Origin: Phoronis ovalis
Taxonomy: Eukaryota; Phoronida; Phoronidae
Length of the DNA stretch: 14,190 nt
Assembly: GCA_028565635.1 (NCBI GenBank)
Contig: JAOXYB010033752.1
Coordinates: forward strand, 1-14,190
Reading direction: 5' to 3'
The notes under the pieces are model-generated. The model worked only from the letters and a program-made list of their open reading frames with translations, made no database searches and was not told the origin of the DNA. How positions within the stretch are numbered: the first letter of the stretch is position 1; each line of letters begins with the position of its first letter. Made by a program: the position numbers and the translations under genes. Shown here piece after piece: positions 1-9,400 of this stretch.

Positions 1-80
1 TACTACCGAAAGCCAAAATTTTGGATTGGGTTCCGCGGCACATCCCCGTAGTCAAAAAACCTTGAGTACCCCCCCCCGGG
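1..80 (-). repeat. Terminus of an interspersed foldback/MITE-like repeat (second copy)
   Basis: The first 41 bases match the last 41 bases of the window at 36 of 41 positions, in the same orientation. After this the sequence runs through CACATCCCCGTAGTC and ends in GAGTA followed by a run of nine C and GGG. The reverse complement matches the outer end of the left palindrome arm at about 12262-12310 (TTGACTAC, ATGTGC, GAACCCAA). This is therefore the outer end of another copy of the repeat found at 12250-14190, with the rest lying left of the window. The C-rich run near position 79 looks like the element boundary. Confidence 0.75.
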
Positions 81-904
81 ACTAAGTTGCACTACTGGAT
101 TATACACATGGTCATTAATCTAATTTTTATACAATAAAACAGAAACACACTAATTCTTCAGGAATTAAAGATTTTCTAAGTACTTCACTATAAGAATAAT
201 CCATGTTTAATAATTTCCTTTCAATTTGATTCACTTATTGAGGAATGGTACGACTATAGGAGTGGATATGTACGTATGGACTATCTGCCCTTCCCAACTA
301 CACAGCTCGCCAAACCACCAAACAAAATCAAAGTAGTTAATGACTTCAACACGGGTAAGAACTGAAATTTTGTTAAACAAAGCCTATATTTAGTCGCCCT
401 GGTTTCTTGTAGGGCTGTTGAATAATTAATTACAGATGGTTTAGTAAAAATAATAAGGTGCAATAGTGGTATATTTATAATTTTGTGCCATATTTCAGTG
501 ATACAATTTGAATACATGCACATGTGAAAATGGATTTTTTGTGTTATTAAACATCTTTGATACTTACATAGCATCTTAGTTTAAAATTAAATGTCATTTC
601 AAGTTTTGATGGAACCTGTAAAAAAAAGTTTGAAATGATCGCCTTTTTGCAATACATTGTAGATGTCAATTCTCCCTTTTGTTTGTAAAAATTAAATCCA
701 CCAGATTGTACAATTATTCAATTGTCTGACACTTTAATACTACAGGTATGTATCCCTTAATCTCCAGCTGTTGTCTATGTTATAAACAATTCCATAATCA
801 TTTCAATATTTTACAAGGTTTATGGCTGTTAAATGTCAGTTGATTCACTTTTCTATGATTAAGCTTATATGTCAATTTTATATTAATGGTTTTCATGCAT
901 TCAG
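81..904. other. Non-coding AT-rich stretch, probably intron or upstream DNA of the membrane-protein gene
   Basis: I see no supported exon here. The first recognised exon begins at 905 in phase 1, so at least one coding exon lies upstream. I tested the most splice-like candidate, TACTACAG followed by GTATGT ending at 745. It has an in-frame TGA a few codons before the donor and no coding character, so I did not accept it. The open frame on the minus strand at 281-574 has low-complexity, non-conserved content and is taken as chance. Confidence 0.5.
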
Positions 905-1065
905 GATTGTCCTATATCATTGATACTGAGATTGGTAACTGCACTGTATCATCGATACCACCTGGAGAATTTGATGATTTCCAGATAGGACCAAACATTA
1001 CAAGGATTCGAAATGCAAAGGAATTTTTTTCGCTCGACACATACCCTGTGTATTACAAAGGACAG
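905..1065 (+). CDS. Membrane protein, first visible exon
   Basis: It follows the acceptor TTCATGCATTCAG and ends at CAG before GTAACA. It enters in phase 1 and leaves in phase 0. It encodes residues 1-53 of the visible protein, with SYIIDTE, the sequon NCT, one cysteine, the sequon NIT and an aromatic end (PVYYKGQ). This looks like the strand-rich N-terminal part of the LolA-like region. The ATG at 886 lies in the intron just before the acceptor and is not a likely start. Confidence 0.8.
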
Positions 1066-4000
1066 GTAACACTTTGAGTTGCAATACGACGTGTCTCATT
1101 TTAACTAAACTGCAGCAAATATGTTACTCTATAATTATAGAAATGTATGTTACTCTTTTTTCGTGGAATTACTAATAAATGTCGACAGTTTTGTTAGGAT
1201 TTTTTTGACATTGTTTCTTCTAGTTAATATCATATATTTATATTATTTGTAAATATTTCAAAGATATGTGGAGACACGTAAACACTAGTGTTTATTCCAG
1301 CGTGAAGATGTTATTATAGTTGCACCTGCATGTTAGTTTGAGGACTATAATTCAGTCACTTTTTTTCTAGAGAAAGGAAAGAGGAGTTTTGACTGATGTA
1401 TTTGTCAGTGAAAGAGCATATCCAAGTGATTATGCTCCTGAAGGAACAGCAATATGGGAATACTATTTTTTGGCAGTAAGCATTTTTTTAAATATATAAT
1501 ACAAGGACACTTCCTGCTCAAGGAACACAGAACTATGAATAAATGAAAAATGGCATATTTCGAGCCTTTAAAGTTAAACAGACCTGGAACATTATTTCTG
1601 TGCCTCACAATACTTTCATCATTTTAAATGTATTATTGTATATTTTGTTATGGAATAAAAATTTTGTCATTGACATTGTCATATAATGATAAACTGCCCA
1701 AAACAACCCCAGACCCGAGACACCAACTCTTCTGGTGATGACAAAGGTGACCCTGGTTTTTGAAGGTGACCACGAGGACAGTATTTGGGACACAGATGTT
1801 AACTAATATTTAATACCTAACGTTTCAATCTTTTGTACCTTAGGATGATTTTGTTGAGACAATTGATGGAAAACTAGAGAACTCACCAATAGTGAAAATT
1901 TTGGTTAACATTCCATTTGTGAGTATTTCCAGTTATTATTACTCTCTTTTTTGAACTATAATATTATATTATACACCCAGCAATTTTTTTTTTATATCGG
2001 CTCTCGTTATTATATTTTTGGTTATACCTAACTTTATATTTTACTGAATGATAATTCACAGACACCTTTAATTATGTTGTCTTGTGTTGCTGTCCTGCAT
2101 CATCAAAACTTTTATTAAATGCACAATGCAAAAATGAATAAGTAAACATAAAATAAGAAAATAAGATGTCAACCAATATAAAGCGGCAACACTTTTTTAT
2201 AAGATTTTAATAAGTATCATTTAACTGTTTTAGCTGCAGGTGGGTAACCAGATAATTTATAATCTTTACAACTTCAATGAAAACACCCCTAACTACGAAA
2301 TCTTTGATGTAAGCCCATGTTTTGTTGGAGGAGAGAAGCGCTACTTTTCTTTCAAGCTGAAAGGCTAGTCACATTATATTTCACTTATTAATAGAAAAAA
2401 AAACAATAATATTTTTAATTTCGAAACTTTAATGAGAATTAATATCAAGTATTAGTGATTTTTTAATCGTTTATTTAACAACTGCACATATGCTTTAATA
2501 TTCAAATTAGAGCTTTGAAATTTGAATAAGGAAAAAGGAGCTATTTCCCTATATTCGGCTCAAAATCAAATTATGAAAAAGGAAATTATTCATTGTTTCT
2601 TTTTAAATAAGGAAAAAGGAACTAACTCAATCGACATCTTAGAAAAACGAATATACATTTTATTCTTGGCTATTGTCATCATTTCCATACTTAAAACTAT
2701 CACAGATTTAAAACACTCGTACATTAACTTAGTAAAAATTATATGAAATGCCTTTTTCAGGACAATATGAAGGAAACGTTGACAGAAATTTGAAATACTT
2801 TAAGTATTTCGTACTAGCTGCCATAGAGACATCAACAGGTGTTAGACAAATACGACTGCAACATTTACAGGTAGGTATCCATTGCCTCCCAGAGTTTACC
2901 ATGTTTGATTTGTTATTATATTGTTCTCTACACATTACTAACATCACCAGTTAAACCACTGATACCTTCAACCTGTTGAAGTTTAGTGTATTAAGAAGAA
3001 GAAGATAACTTATAGTAAAGTATATTGCTCATATGTTATCCACTTTTAATCTCAGTCTATAATATCCACACTGCAACATCTTTCCATCATAAAAATAACA
3101 CACAAGTTTGATGAAACATGATTTCTCACCACAATCTTTTTTACAGATAGACTACGATGTTACATACGTGTATGTGCAATTTGTCATGATTGGGCCTATT
3201 ACAAAAATTAAAGGCGATGTTACTACCCCTCAGACACAAGTTCTATTAGAAACTGCAGCATCTCTTCTAGAAAAAGACATAAACAGTGGAAACTTTACAA
3301 TTATGATGACAATTAATTTTAAAGTTGAAGATGTGAGTCAGATTTGAAATCAAGAGGATAATTCATGTATTTCTTTAAAAGCTTTTTATTGCCAAAACTC
3401 TTCTCGTAAGCATTACAACTAAGAAGCAACTTTTTAAGCATGGCAATATATGTACTGTTAATAGTTACACAGATACATAAGATGGGACATTAGTTTTACA
3501 CAGCCATGCAAACTTATTACATATTACTGTGATTAATATAATTACAGCCGACATCTTTTTCAATTAATATCTACATGCAACTTAATCATGTTTTTCTAGA
3601 GTACATGGCTACCCGCTGTACCATTCTCTTTACATGAGAATATTAGGTTAGCAAACGGTACTTGGACCAGTAAAAGATTTTCTCAAACAGGTATGTACCC
3701 TGGATCCCAGACAGTGTCAGGCAATATGAATATGGGAACCCATGTTTCAACATAGCTATTAAAGTGATCCTCTAGTGCAGTAACTTTGGAGCTCCAAAAA
3801 GTGGTAGTGATGTCTTGAATAAATGTGCACCCTCAGGAAGGGAATGTATTGGATATAGGTTTTTAGAGATGTAAATTTGATCATGAATTCTGCACTGAGG
3901 TTTTAGCCACGATTTAAATAAAGTAAAATGTTTGGCGACGACAATAAAGTTTCATACCTGAAAACAACATACATACCCACCTTCATATCGTCTGCTTGAA

Positions 4001-5318
4001 TAACCCAAGTTGGATAAACTATTGTAGGTAACATCTGAATGAGTTACATTGAAAATTACAATTAAACTGACAAGCCCAGTTTTTAATATTTTGGACACAA
4101 AAGAAGTGCTACTTTTCTATCTATCAATATACCCAGTCATATGTCATATTACCCAACACTGAGATAAAAATTTAACCAAGAGTCAAAGTTAGCCCACTTT
4201 GATGTTTCTTTTTCAGGGACAACATCAGGTATGTCTACAAGGGCAGTCACAAGTGAGAGTACCAGCCAACAACAATTGACTACATCTGTTACAGATTCTA
4301 CAAAAAAACCTAAAACTGTTTACACATCTCATAAATTAAAACCAGCCATCCCAGAAACAACACCAATTGCTTGTCCAACAGCTCCAGGTAGGGACGAATT
4401 TACGGTCACAAGAGAATATAGTACTATACTTTGCACATCTCCCACATAGGAAAGTTTTGAGATCAACAATTCAAAATACTAGTAGCTGTTATTTTATTTT
4501 ACTTTTGCAGCTTTGTGTATCATGCTGTTTTTTGTGTAATACATCATGCTGTTTTTTGCTTTATACATCATTTTTGACATTCAGTTTTACTGGTCAAGGA
4601 CAAAAATATACTTTGTATAAATGCCATGTTCAACCGATATACTAATAACATGCGCTTGAACCCTAAAGACCTTGGAAGTCTTATTTACAAAATGCATCTA
4701 AAATGATAAAAGTTTTTGTACGGTCATTAAAAGGATAACACAAATGCTTTATAATTACAGGTAAAGATCCAACAGCCAACTCGCAAATCCAGCCAAGTCC
4801 AAATGATGCTTCAACTCTTAGCACAAGTAAATACACAATTTAACTGTTTTTAAGAATTTTTATTTTACTGGATATAAAAGTCATAGCAGTTAACAAGTAA
4901 GTGGTACATATCTGTGTACCAGTGCAATGGTAGTTTGTGTTGGGCATAGATTCTCTAATTTTGTGAGGGTGGAGATAAACAAATAGCTACTGTGTATGTA
5001 CATGTACATGGTAAAATGGTACATGCCTTGCCCAACAAAAATACTGCTTATCATATATATTATTAAATGTGCATCATACTTTTTAAAATCCAAGTTCATA
5101 CAAAATCACAAAATATTCTAGTTAACATTTTGACTGATTTTTTCACTAATATTACAGGTGAGATTGCAGGAATTGGTGTGGGGGCAGCCGTTGCTGGTTG
5201 TTTCATTGGGGCTATAGTGATGTTCTTTGTCATGACAATAATGAAAAGACGGCAATATGATCTGGATAAATCAGTTCTAAATATGAATGAAATTACTCAA
5301 CACACTTTTGAATCATAG
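905..5318 (+). CDS. Type I membrane protein with LolA-like and SEA-like ectodomain and mucin-type stalk (5' partial, ten exons)
   Basis: The exons are 905-1065, 1371-1475, 1844-1918, 2234-2363, 2761-2870, 3147-3332, 3600-3690, 4217-4387, 4761-4826 and 5158-5318. They join without frame breaks into 417 complete codons and a TAG stop. The first exon starts in phase 1, so the start codon and signal peptide are missing. Residues 1-193 form a beta-rich region with ERGV, SPCF and IRLQHLQ motifs, which I associate from memory with invertebrate LolA-like domain proteins. Residues 194-255 resemble a small SEA-like fold. Residues 286-365 are a Ser/Thr/Pro stalk. Residues 367-393 are one hydrophobic helix, stopped by KRR and followed by a 22-residue cytoplasmic tail. 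N-glycosylation sequons include NCT, NIT, NFT and NGT. The layout suggests a cell-surface protein; ligand and function are unknown. One intron needs a GC donor at 2364. The gene faces XRCC4 tail to tail. Confidence 0.82.
1371..1475 (+). CDS. Membrane protein, second visible exon
   Basis: It is bounded by acceptor TTTTTTTCTAG and donor GTAAGC, phase 0 at both ends, 35 codons (residues 54-88). It opens with RKERGVLTDVF, which matches the RG-hydrophobic-x-D-aromatic pattern I remember from this family, and ends IWEYYFLA. Confidence 0.8.
1844..1918 (+). CDS. Membrane protein, third visible exon
   Basis: It is bounded by acceptor TTTTGTACCTTAG and donor GTGAGT, phase 0 at both ends, 25 codons (residues 89-113). 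It carries alternating hydrophobic residues ending ILVNIPF, consistent with a beta-hairpin. Confidence 0.75.
2234..2363 (+). CDS. Membrane protein, fourth visible exon, ending at a GC donor
   Basis: It starts after the acceptor TTAACTGTTTTAG in phase 0 and ends AAAG before GCTAGT, in phase 1. It encodes residues 114-156 plus the first base of a glycine codon, including YNLYNF, FDVSPCF and KRYFSFKLK. The canonical donor inside it (GTAAGC at 2309) would leave in phase 0 and throw the next exon out of frame; it would also drop the cysteine-bearing segment. Reading through instead meets TAG at 2366. Confidence 0.7.
2364..2760 (+). other. Probable GC-AG intron
   Basis: The donor is AAAG|GCTAGT and the acceptor CCTTTTTCAG. 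Both flanking exons have coding character, and only this donor restores the phase 1 to phase 1 join (AAA G|GA CAA, reading K-G-Q). GC-AG introns are a known minority class of U2 introns. The intron also contains a direct repeat of AATAAGGAAAAAGGA near 2525 and 2608, of no evident function. Confidence 0.65.
2761..2870 (+). CDS. Membrane protein, fifth visible exon
   Basis: It enters in phase 1 after CCTTTTTCAG and leaves in phase 0 before GTAGGT. Residues 158-193 form a helix-like segment (NVDRNLKYFKYFVLAA) followed by GVRQIRLQHLQ, a pattern I recall from the C-terminal part of LolA-like invertebrate proteins. Confidence 0.8.
3147..3332 (+). CDS. Membrane protein, sixth visible exon (SEA-like segment)
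   Basis: It is bounded by acceptor CTTTTTTACAG and donor GTGAGT, phase 0 at both ends, 62 codons (residues 194-255). Strand (VTYVYVQFVMIG), helix (LLETAASLLEKDI) and strand (FTIMMTINFKV) alternate as in small SEA-like or ferredoxin-like folds. A sequon NFT is present. No GSVVV-type autocleavage motif is seen. Confidence 0.8.
3600..3690 (+). CDS. Membrane protein, seventh visible exon
   Basis: It is bounded by acceptor GTTTTTCTAG and donor GTATGT; it enters in phase 0 and leaves in phase 1. It encodes residues 256-285 with the sequon NGT and a Trp-containing end, linking the folded region to the stalk. Confidence 0.75.
4217..4387 (+). CDS. Membrane protein, eighth visible exon (mucin-type stalk)
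   Basis: It runs from acceptor TTCTTTTTCAG to donor GTAGGG, phase 1 at both ends. The encoded segment is rich in Ser, Thr, Pro and Lys with one cysteine, typical of an O-glycosylated spacer. An internal GTATGT at 4229 could act as an early donor and would keep phase 1, so stalk length may vary by splicing. Confidence 0.75.
4519..4575. repeat. Short tandem repeat in intron, 24 bp unit
   Basis: Two adjacent copies of a unit beginning ATCATGCTGTTTTTTG occupy 4519-4542 and 4543-4566, and a third truncated start (ATCATTTTT) follows. It lies within the intron 4388-4760. Confidence 0.7.
4761..4826 (+). CDS. Membrane protein, ninth visible exon (stalk)
   Basis: It runs from acceptor ATAATTACAG to donor GTAAAT, phase 1 at both ends, 22 codon equivalents rich in Ser, Thr, Pro, Asn and Gln. 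Its 66 bp length and symmetric phase make it skippable without a frameshift. Confidence 0.7.
5158..5318 (+). CDS. Membrane protein, terminal exon (transmembrane helix and tail)
   Basis: It enters in phase 1 after ACTAATATTACAG and ends at TAG. It encodes a 27-residue hydrophobic helix with GxGxG and GxxxG spacing (GIGVGAAVAG), then KRR as the stop-transfer signal, then a tail with one tyrosine (QYDL, which does not fit YxxZ sorting motifs cleanly). Confidence 0.85.
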
Positions 5319-5751
5319 ATGGAATGTGGTTTTGGTTTTATGTTCAAACCAATCATCTACTTGCTTTTGATGATCTATTAAATATTTGTGATAATAACGA
5401 CAAAACTTACTGAATTATGGAACAACAGCATGAGTTCAGTTTTCACAGCATAAGAGTCCTTTGATCTACATACCAGTCAAAAGATAGTGACCTCACACAA
5501 GAATTTTAATATACTGTATAGTGTTCATAGATGCATGCACTATATTCCTAGAGGTGCATGTGTTGAGAACTGGATTTTTAAATTTCATTATTTGCAAAAT
5601 AATCCAGATGCATTTCTATGTTTCACATTAAGTGGCTGTGCCATACGTATCCGCCCAATACATATTTTGAACAACGCATGGTGTTTATTAATTATGGTTT
5701 CTTAATAACAAACTTCTTGCATCGTTTCTTTTCACTTTACTCAAGTCAGTC

Positions 5752-6027
5752 ACAAAACATATTCTATGATAACTTAGAAAGTACATACCGATTTCAATGG
5801 AACCTTGAGCAAAATGTTTGTTAGGTTCTGAAGACGAACATTTGAAGGGAAAAAGCTTGTGGCCATCTTTGATTTAAAATGGTCATGCAAAAACATATTC
5901 TTTAATAGCTCTGAAAGTGCTGGACCTATTTCAATAAAACTTTGATTAAAATGTTTGCTGGGTTCTTAAGATGAAAATATGTTGTAGAAAATTTAGTGAC
6001 TATCTAGAATCCTAAATGGAAGCCATG
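5752..6027. repeat. Tandem duplication, unit about 138 bp
   Basis: Copy one spans about 5752-5887 and copy two about 5888-6027. Shared landmarks in the same order are AAACATATTCT, GAAAGT, ATTTCAAT, AAAATGTTTG, GGTTCT and a final AAATGG..CATG. Divergence is substantial, so the duplication is old. Confidence 0.75.
5933..5938 (+). terminator. Candidate poly(A) signal of the membrane-protein gene
   Basis: AATAAA lies about 615 bp after the stop. It sits in the second copy of the tandem duplication; the matching place in copy one reads AATGGA. Confidence 0.45.
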
Positions 6028-6114
6028 TACTATGTCACAGTGCAATACTAATCCTCTACTGATTTTCTGTGTAACATCTTACTTGTTCTGTATATGTTGT
6101 AAATATTAAATCAT

Positions 6115-6120
6115 TACAAA
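6115..6120 (+). terminator. Alternative poly(A) signal of the membrane-protein gene
   Basis: ATTAAA, the commonest variant hexamer, follows TGTAAAT and is about 800 bp after the stop. It is a second candidate to the AATAAA at 5933. Confidence 0.35.
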
Positions 6121-6185
6121 TTCAGTTTGTAAAATACCTTTAATATAAAAATAGTGTTGTAATGACATGTTACTGAATATTCAAA

Positions 6186-6191
6186 TTTATT
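6186..6191 (-). terminator. Candidate poly(A) signal of XRCC4
   Basis: TTTATT on the plus strand reads AATAAA on the minus strand, about 110 bp beyond the XRCC4 stop. This would give a short 3' UTR ending near 6165. Confidence 0.55.
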
Positions 6192-6300
6192 CACAAAAGT
6201 TACCTAAAACTAATCAGTTGCTAGGAAACATGTTGCCTGGTGCAGAATCTTTCTGTTAACATCTTTTTTGCGCAGCTCATACTTAGCAGTGTCAAAATTA

Positions 6301-6403
6301 TCAGAAGTCTCCAAATAAGTCATCAGCATCTACGTTCTGAGAAGACTTGGTGGATGATCCAGAATTTTTCTTGGTTCTGTTTGTTTTGGTGCTGCGTTGG
6401 GAG
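6301..6403 (-). CDS. XRCC4: XRCC4 terminal exon
   Basis: The acceptor is CTTTTATTGTAG, entry in phase 2; 33 residues after the split serine codon are followed by TGA. The tail is basic then ends VDADDLFGDF, an acidic-aromatic end like human SPEDLFDEI. Confidence 0.92.
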
Positions 6404-9400
6404 CTACAATAAAAGGATTTGTTTTGTGTACAAATTTATGTCAAAAAATTAATAATGGTTGTTTAAAACAGGTATTAAAAGTAGAACCATTTATGATCAT
6501 TGTTGGGTCAGTTTAAACTATGATATGACAAGACCAGTCCCATTTTTCAATAAAGTGTGGACACAAACTTTTTGGGTGAACCTTACAAAGAACCCATTTT
6601 TGTAAGGATAGGATTACCTTTTATAATTGTGTAGCATAAATGATGTATCTCAGAAAAATATTAGAACTACAATGTGTCAATATAAACAACACAATTGCTT
6701 GTGCTTCTAGAAATACTCAGCTGAATGTTTGAAGTGGCATTGAAATTTTTCAATTTTATCTTGAATTTTCATGGGTATCATAGATATCCTTTCTGTCATG
6801 CACAGAATTAGATACTTTATAATAACAGAAGAAATAGTAAGAAAGTTCAACGCTTTCAAACGAAAGACTTCAGGTAGTGTTCGAGAATTACAGCCAATAT
6901 GTAGTGAATACTGTGGAGGTGTATAGCATTGACACTGCTGTTAAACTCACCTTGTAGGTGTGGATGTAACTCTAGGAATTATTGGTTTTGCAGGAGTTTG
7001 TTTTTTATTACCACCAGGTTGACGACGTCTGAAAAAAGATTTCTGATAATTAAAATCAATAGTTCATTCACCCACATATGTTGCAAAATTGGTGATATAA
7101 GGAATGAATTAATACTTAAAAACAATATATTGGAAAATGAAACCTGCAGAATTGTTTACACAGGTATCTGCTTGCTTTATGTTCAGTGATGCTTTCAAGG
7201 ATACAAAACCATATTTTATTGCCTGTCATTTATTTATTAAACTTCAGGTGACAAGACTGTATTATTCTATTATAATTTTAATAAGATTTAAAATTTATAA
7301 TAATGGAAGTCAGAACAAAATTTCAGACAACCCTCAAATACAATTTGTTTAGAAAATATGATTATTTATCCATCATGGCACAAACACAAGACCAGCCTAC
7401 AAGTATCAAAGCTCATTGTCATGACTGAGTACAAACCTTAAGACAGCTGGACTTGCTGATGTCTGTGGTGAGTCATCATCAAATATTAATGATTGACTAT
7501 GATTACTACTGTCTACAGAGGATGCATCCTTTTTGATTTTCTTTGCTGAGGATGGTTGCTTCTGAAAATGACAGAAGTTGATCAGCAGTGATTTAAAAAG
7601 GCAAGAGATGTTTTTATAAAAAAAACACTGGCAACTTTTCTCATGTGTCTATTATTAACACATATCCTTACTTTCTCATCATCTGTATTCTCACTTTCTT
7701 CATGACTTTCATCTGTTTCATCTTCATACGTTATTTCTTTTATTGCTGGACGCTTGCTAGCAACATGCTTATTTCCTGAAATGGAAGTTAAACATTTTTA
7801 TCATTCTTCTTGCCATGCAATATGTGCAAAATGTGAAAACATGATCAGACGTAGTATCAGTATCCTTTGATTATGCTGACACCTACATTGAAGTACTATA
7901 CATTTCTGTCCTTATTCCATAGCAATTATTTAAACAACCATTTAACAGAACATCAGTAGTTTCTGATTTTAAAATATTCCAGAAATAGAATAAGAATCAT
8001 TAGAAAGTGTATGTTTGCAAAACTATGGACTACAACAAAAAACACATTTTATTGCAAACTGGTAATACGAGTGACATGAAAATACCTTTTACTTTTCTCT
8101 TGGGAGGAGCACTGTTGCCATCTTGTTTTCCTAAAAAATAACTTTACAATGTTAGAAAGTAGTACGATTGAAAACAGAACTGTTAATTTATCGAACTTAT
8201 CATCAGGTAACGGAATGAATGGCCTAAGTACACCATTACACATGGCAAATGTTGATACTACACGCAAAATATAGTTCAGCATTAATCAATGATAGTTTTC
8301 TCTTGTAGAGTTGACAGGCATATTTGTATTTATTTTAATGACACTGAATGCTTTTTATCTACATATTAGCCAATCTTGGATTAGTGCAATACATTGTTAT
8401 TGCCTTTTTTGTCACTTTTATGGGATCCTTGGATTAGATGTGTAAAAGGGCATAAGGTTGAATGACTTCATTTTTTCTCCAAATCAGTATGAACAAGGCT
8501 ACATGCAAAGTCGGCTGGGTACAGTTCAAAGATATCCAAAGATGTTCTAATAAAGAAAAGTGTCCTGCGAAATTTGATTTAAAAATTATGTATTAAAACA
8601 TATCAATGAAATTACATGCAAGTGGATGAGAAATCTATTGGGGTACTTATGCCAATGAGACAAAAACATACCTTTTGAATTCTTTGCATTGGAACTACTT
8701 TTATCATTTAGGCCATCCTGAAGGTGGCTCACTGAAAAATGAATAAACAGTTAGGTTTTTACCTTAATAAGCAAAACATAAATTGATGCTTAGCTCTGAT
8801 TTTTAAAAGAGTGGAAATACAGTACTATATAAAATTATCTGCAAACAAGTGCAGGGTCAGCAATAGTTCAGATTTGTCTTTGGGGTACCTATCAGCTTTA
8901 AAATATAACCACTCTATACACAAATCAAGTTTATGTTATTTTTTTATATTTCGAAATTTGCCCAATTGTAAAACTTACATTCCTCTTTTACATGGTTGCA
9001 CTCATCACTTAAGTCGCTTGCTTTTTGTTTTTTCTCATTTAAAACTTCTGTGAACTGAAAAAATCCCCAAAAAAGTGAACAATAAGCAGGCAGACCGACA
9101 TTCAATTTCATAGTGGGTCATTCTTTGAATTTCTACTTGGTTTATTTTATATGTGAAACAATTTACATACCAAAAGTTCAAGTTATGGGTTAAAGCACAT
9201 TCCTTCATTTCATAACATAACTCAGAACAGCTTTACTGCTATTATTAACAAGAGCCTGATCCCTGACTTACACAAAAGTCGAATTTTTAATAATATTTAA
9301 AGCCTCAGAAATAAATGTGCTTGAAATGTAAAAAGTTACTTTAATAAATTTTTCATAAAATATAGCCATAAGCTTATAAATAAATTTCCTTAAAAAAGTA

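Larger units (their letters stand above)
5319..6300. other. Convergent intergenic region holding the 3' UTRs of both genes
   Basis: The membrane-protein stop is at 5318 and the XRCC4 stop at 6301, so less than 1 kb separates two tail-to-tail genes. It holds candidate poly(A) signals for both strands and a tandem duplication. The short open frames at 5487-5824 are not conserved-looking and have no splice context. Confidence 0.7.

Noticed and set aside
281-574. 97-codon open frame on the minus strand
   Set aside because: No splice context, no domain-like pattern, AT-rich intron-like DNA; expected by chance.
745-750. Possible upstream exon ending TACTACAG before GTATGT
   Set aside because: The required frame has a TGA a few codons before the donor and the sequence has no coding character.
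2309-2314. Canonical GTAAGC as the donor of the fourth visible exon
   Set aside because: It would shift the frame at the next exon and remove a coding-like segment with cysteine and aromatic residues.
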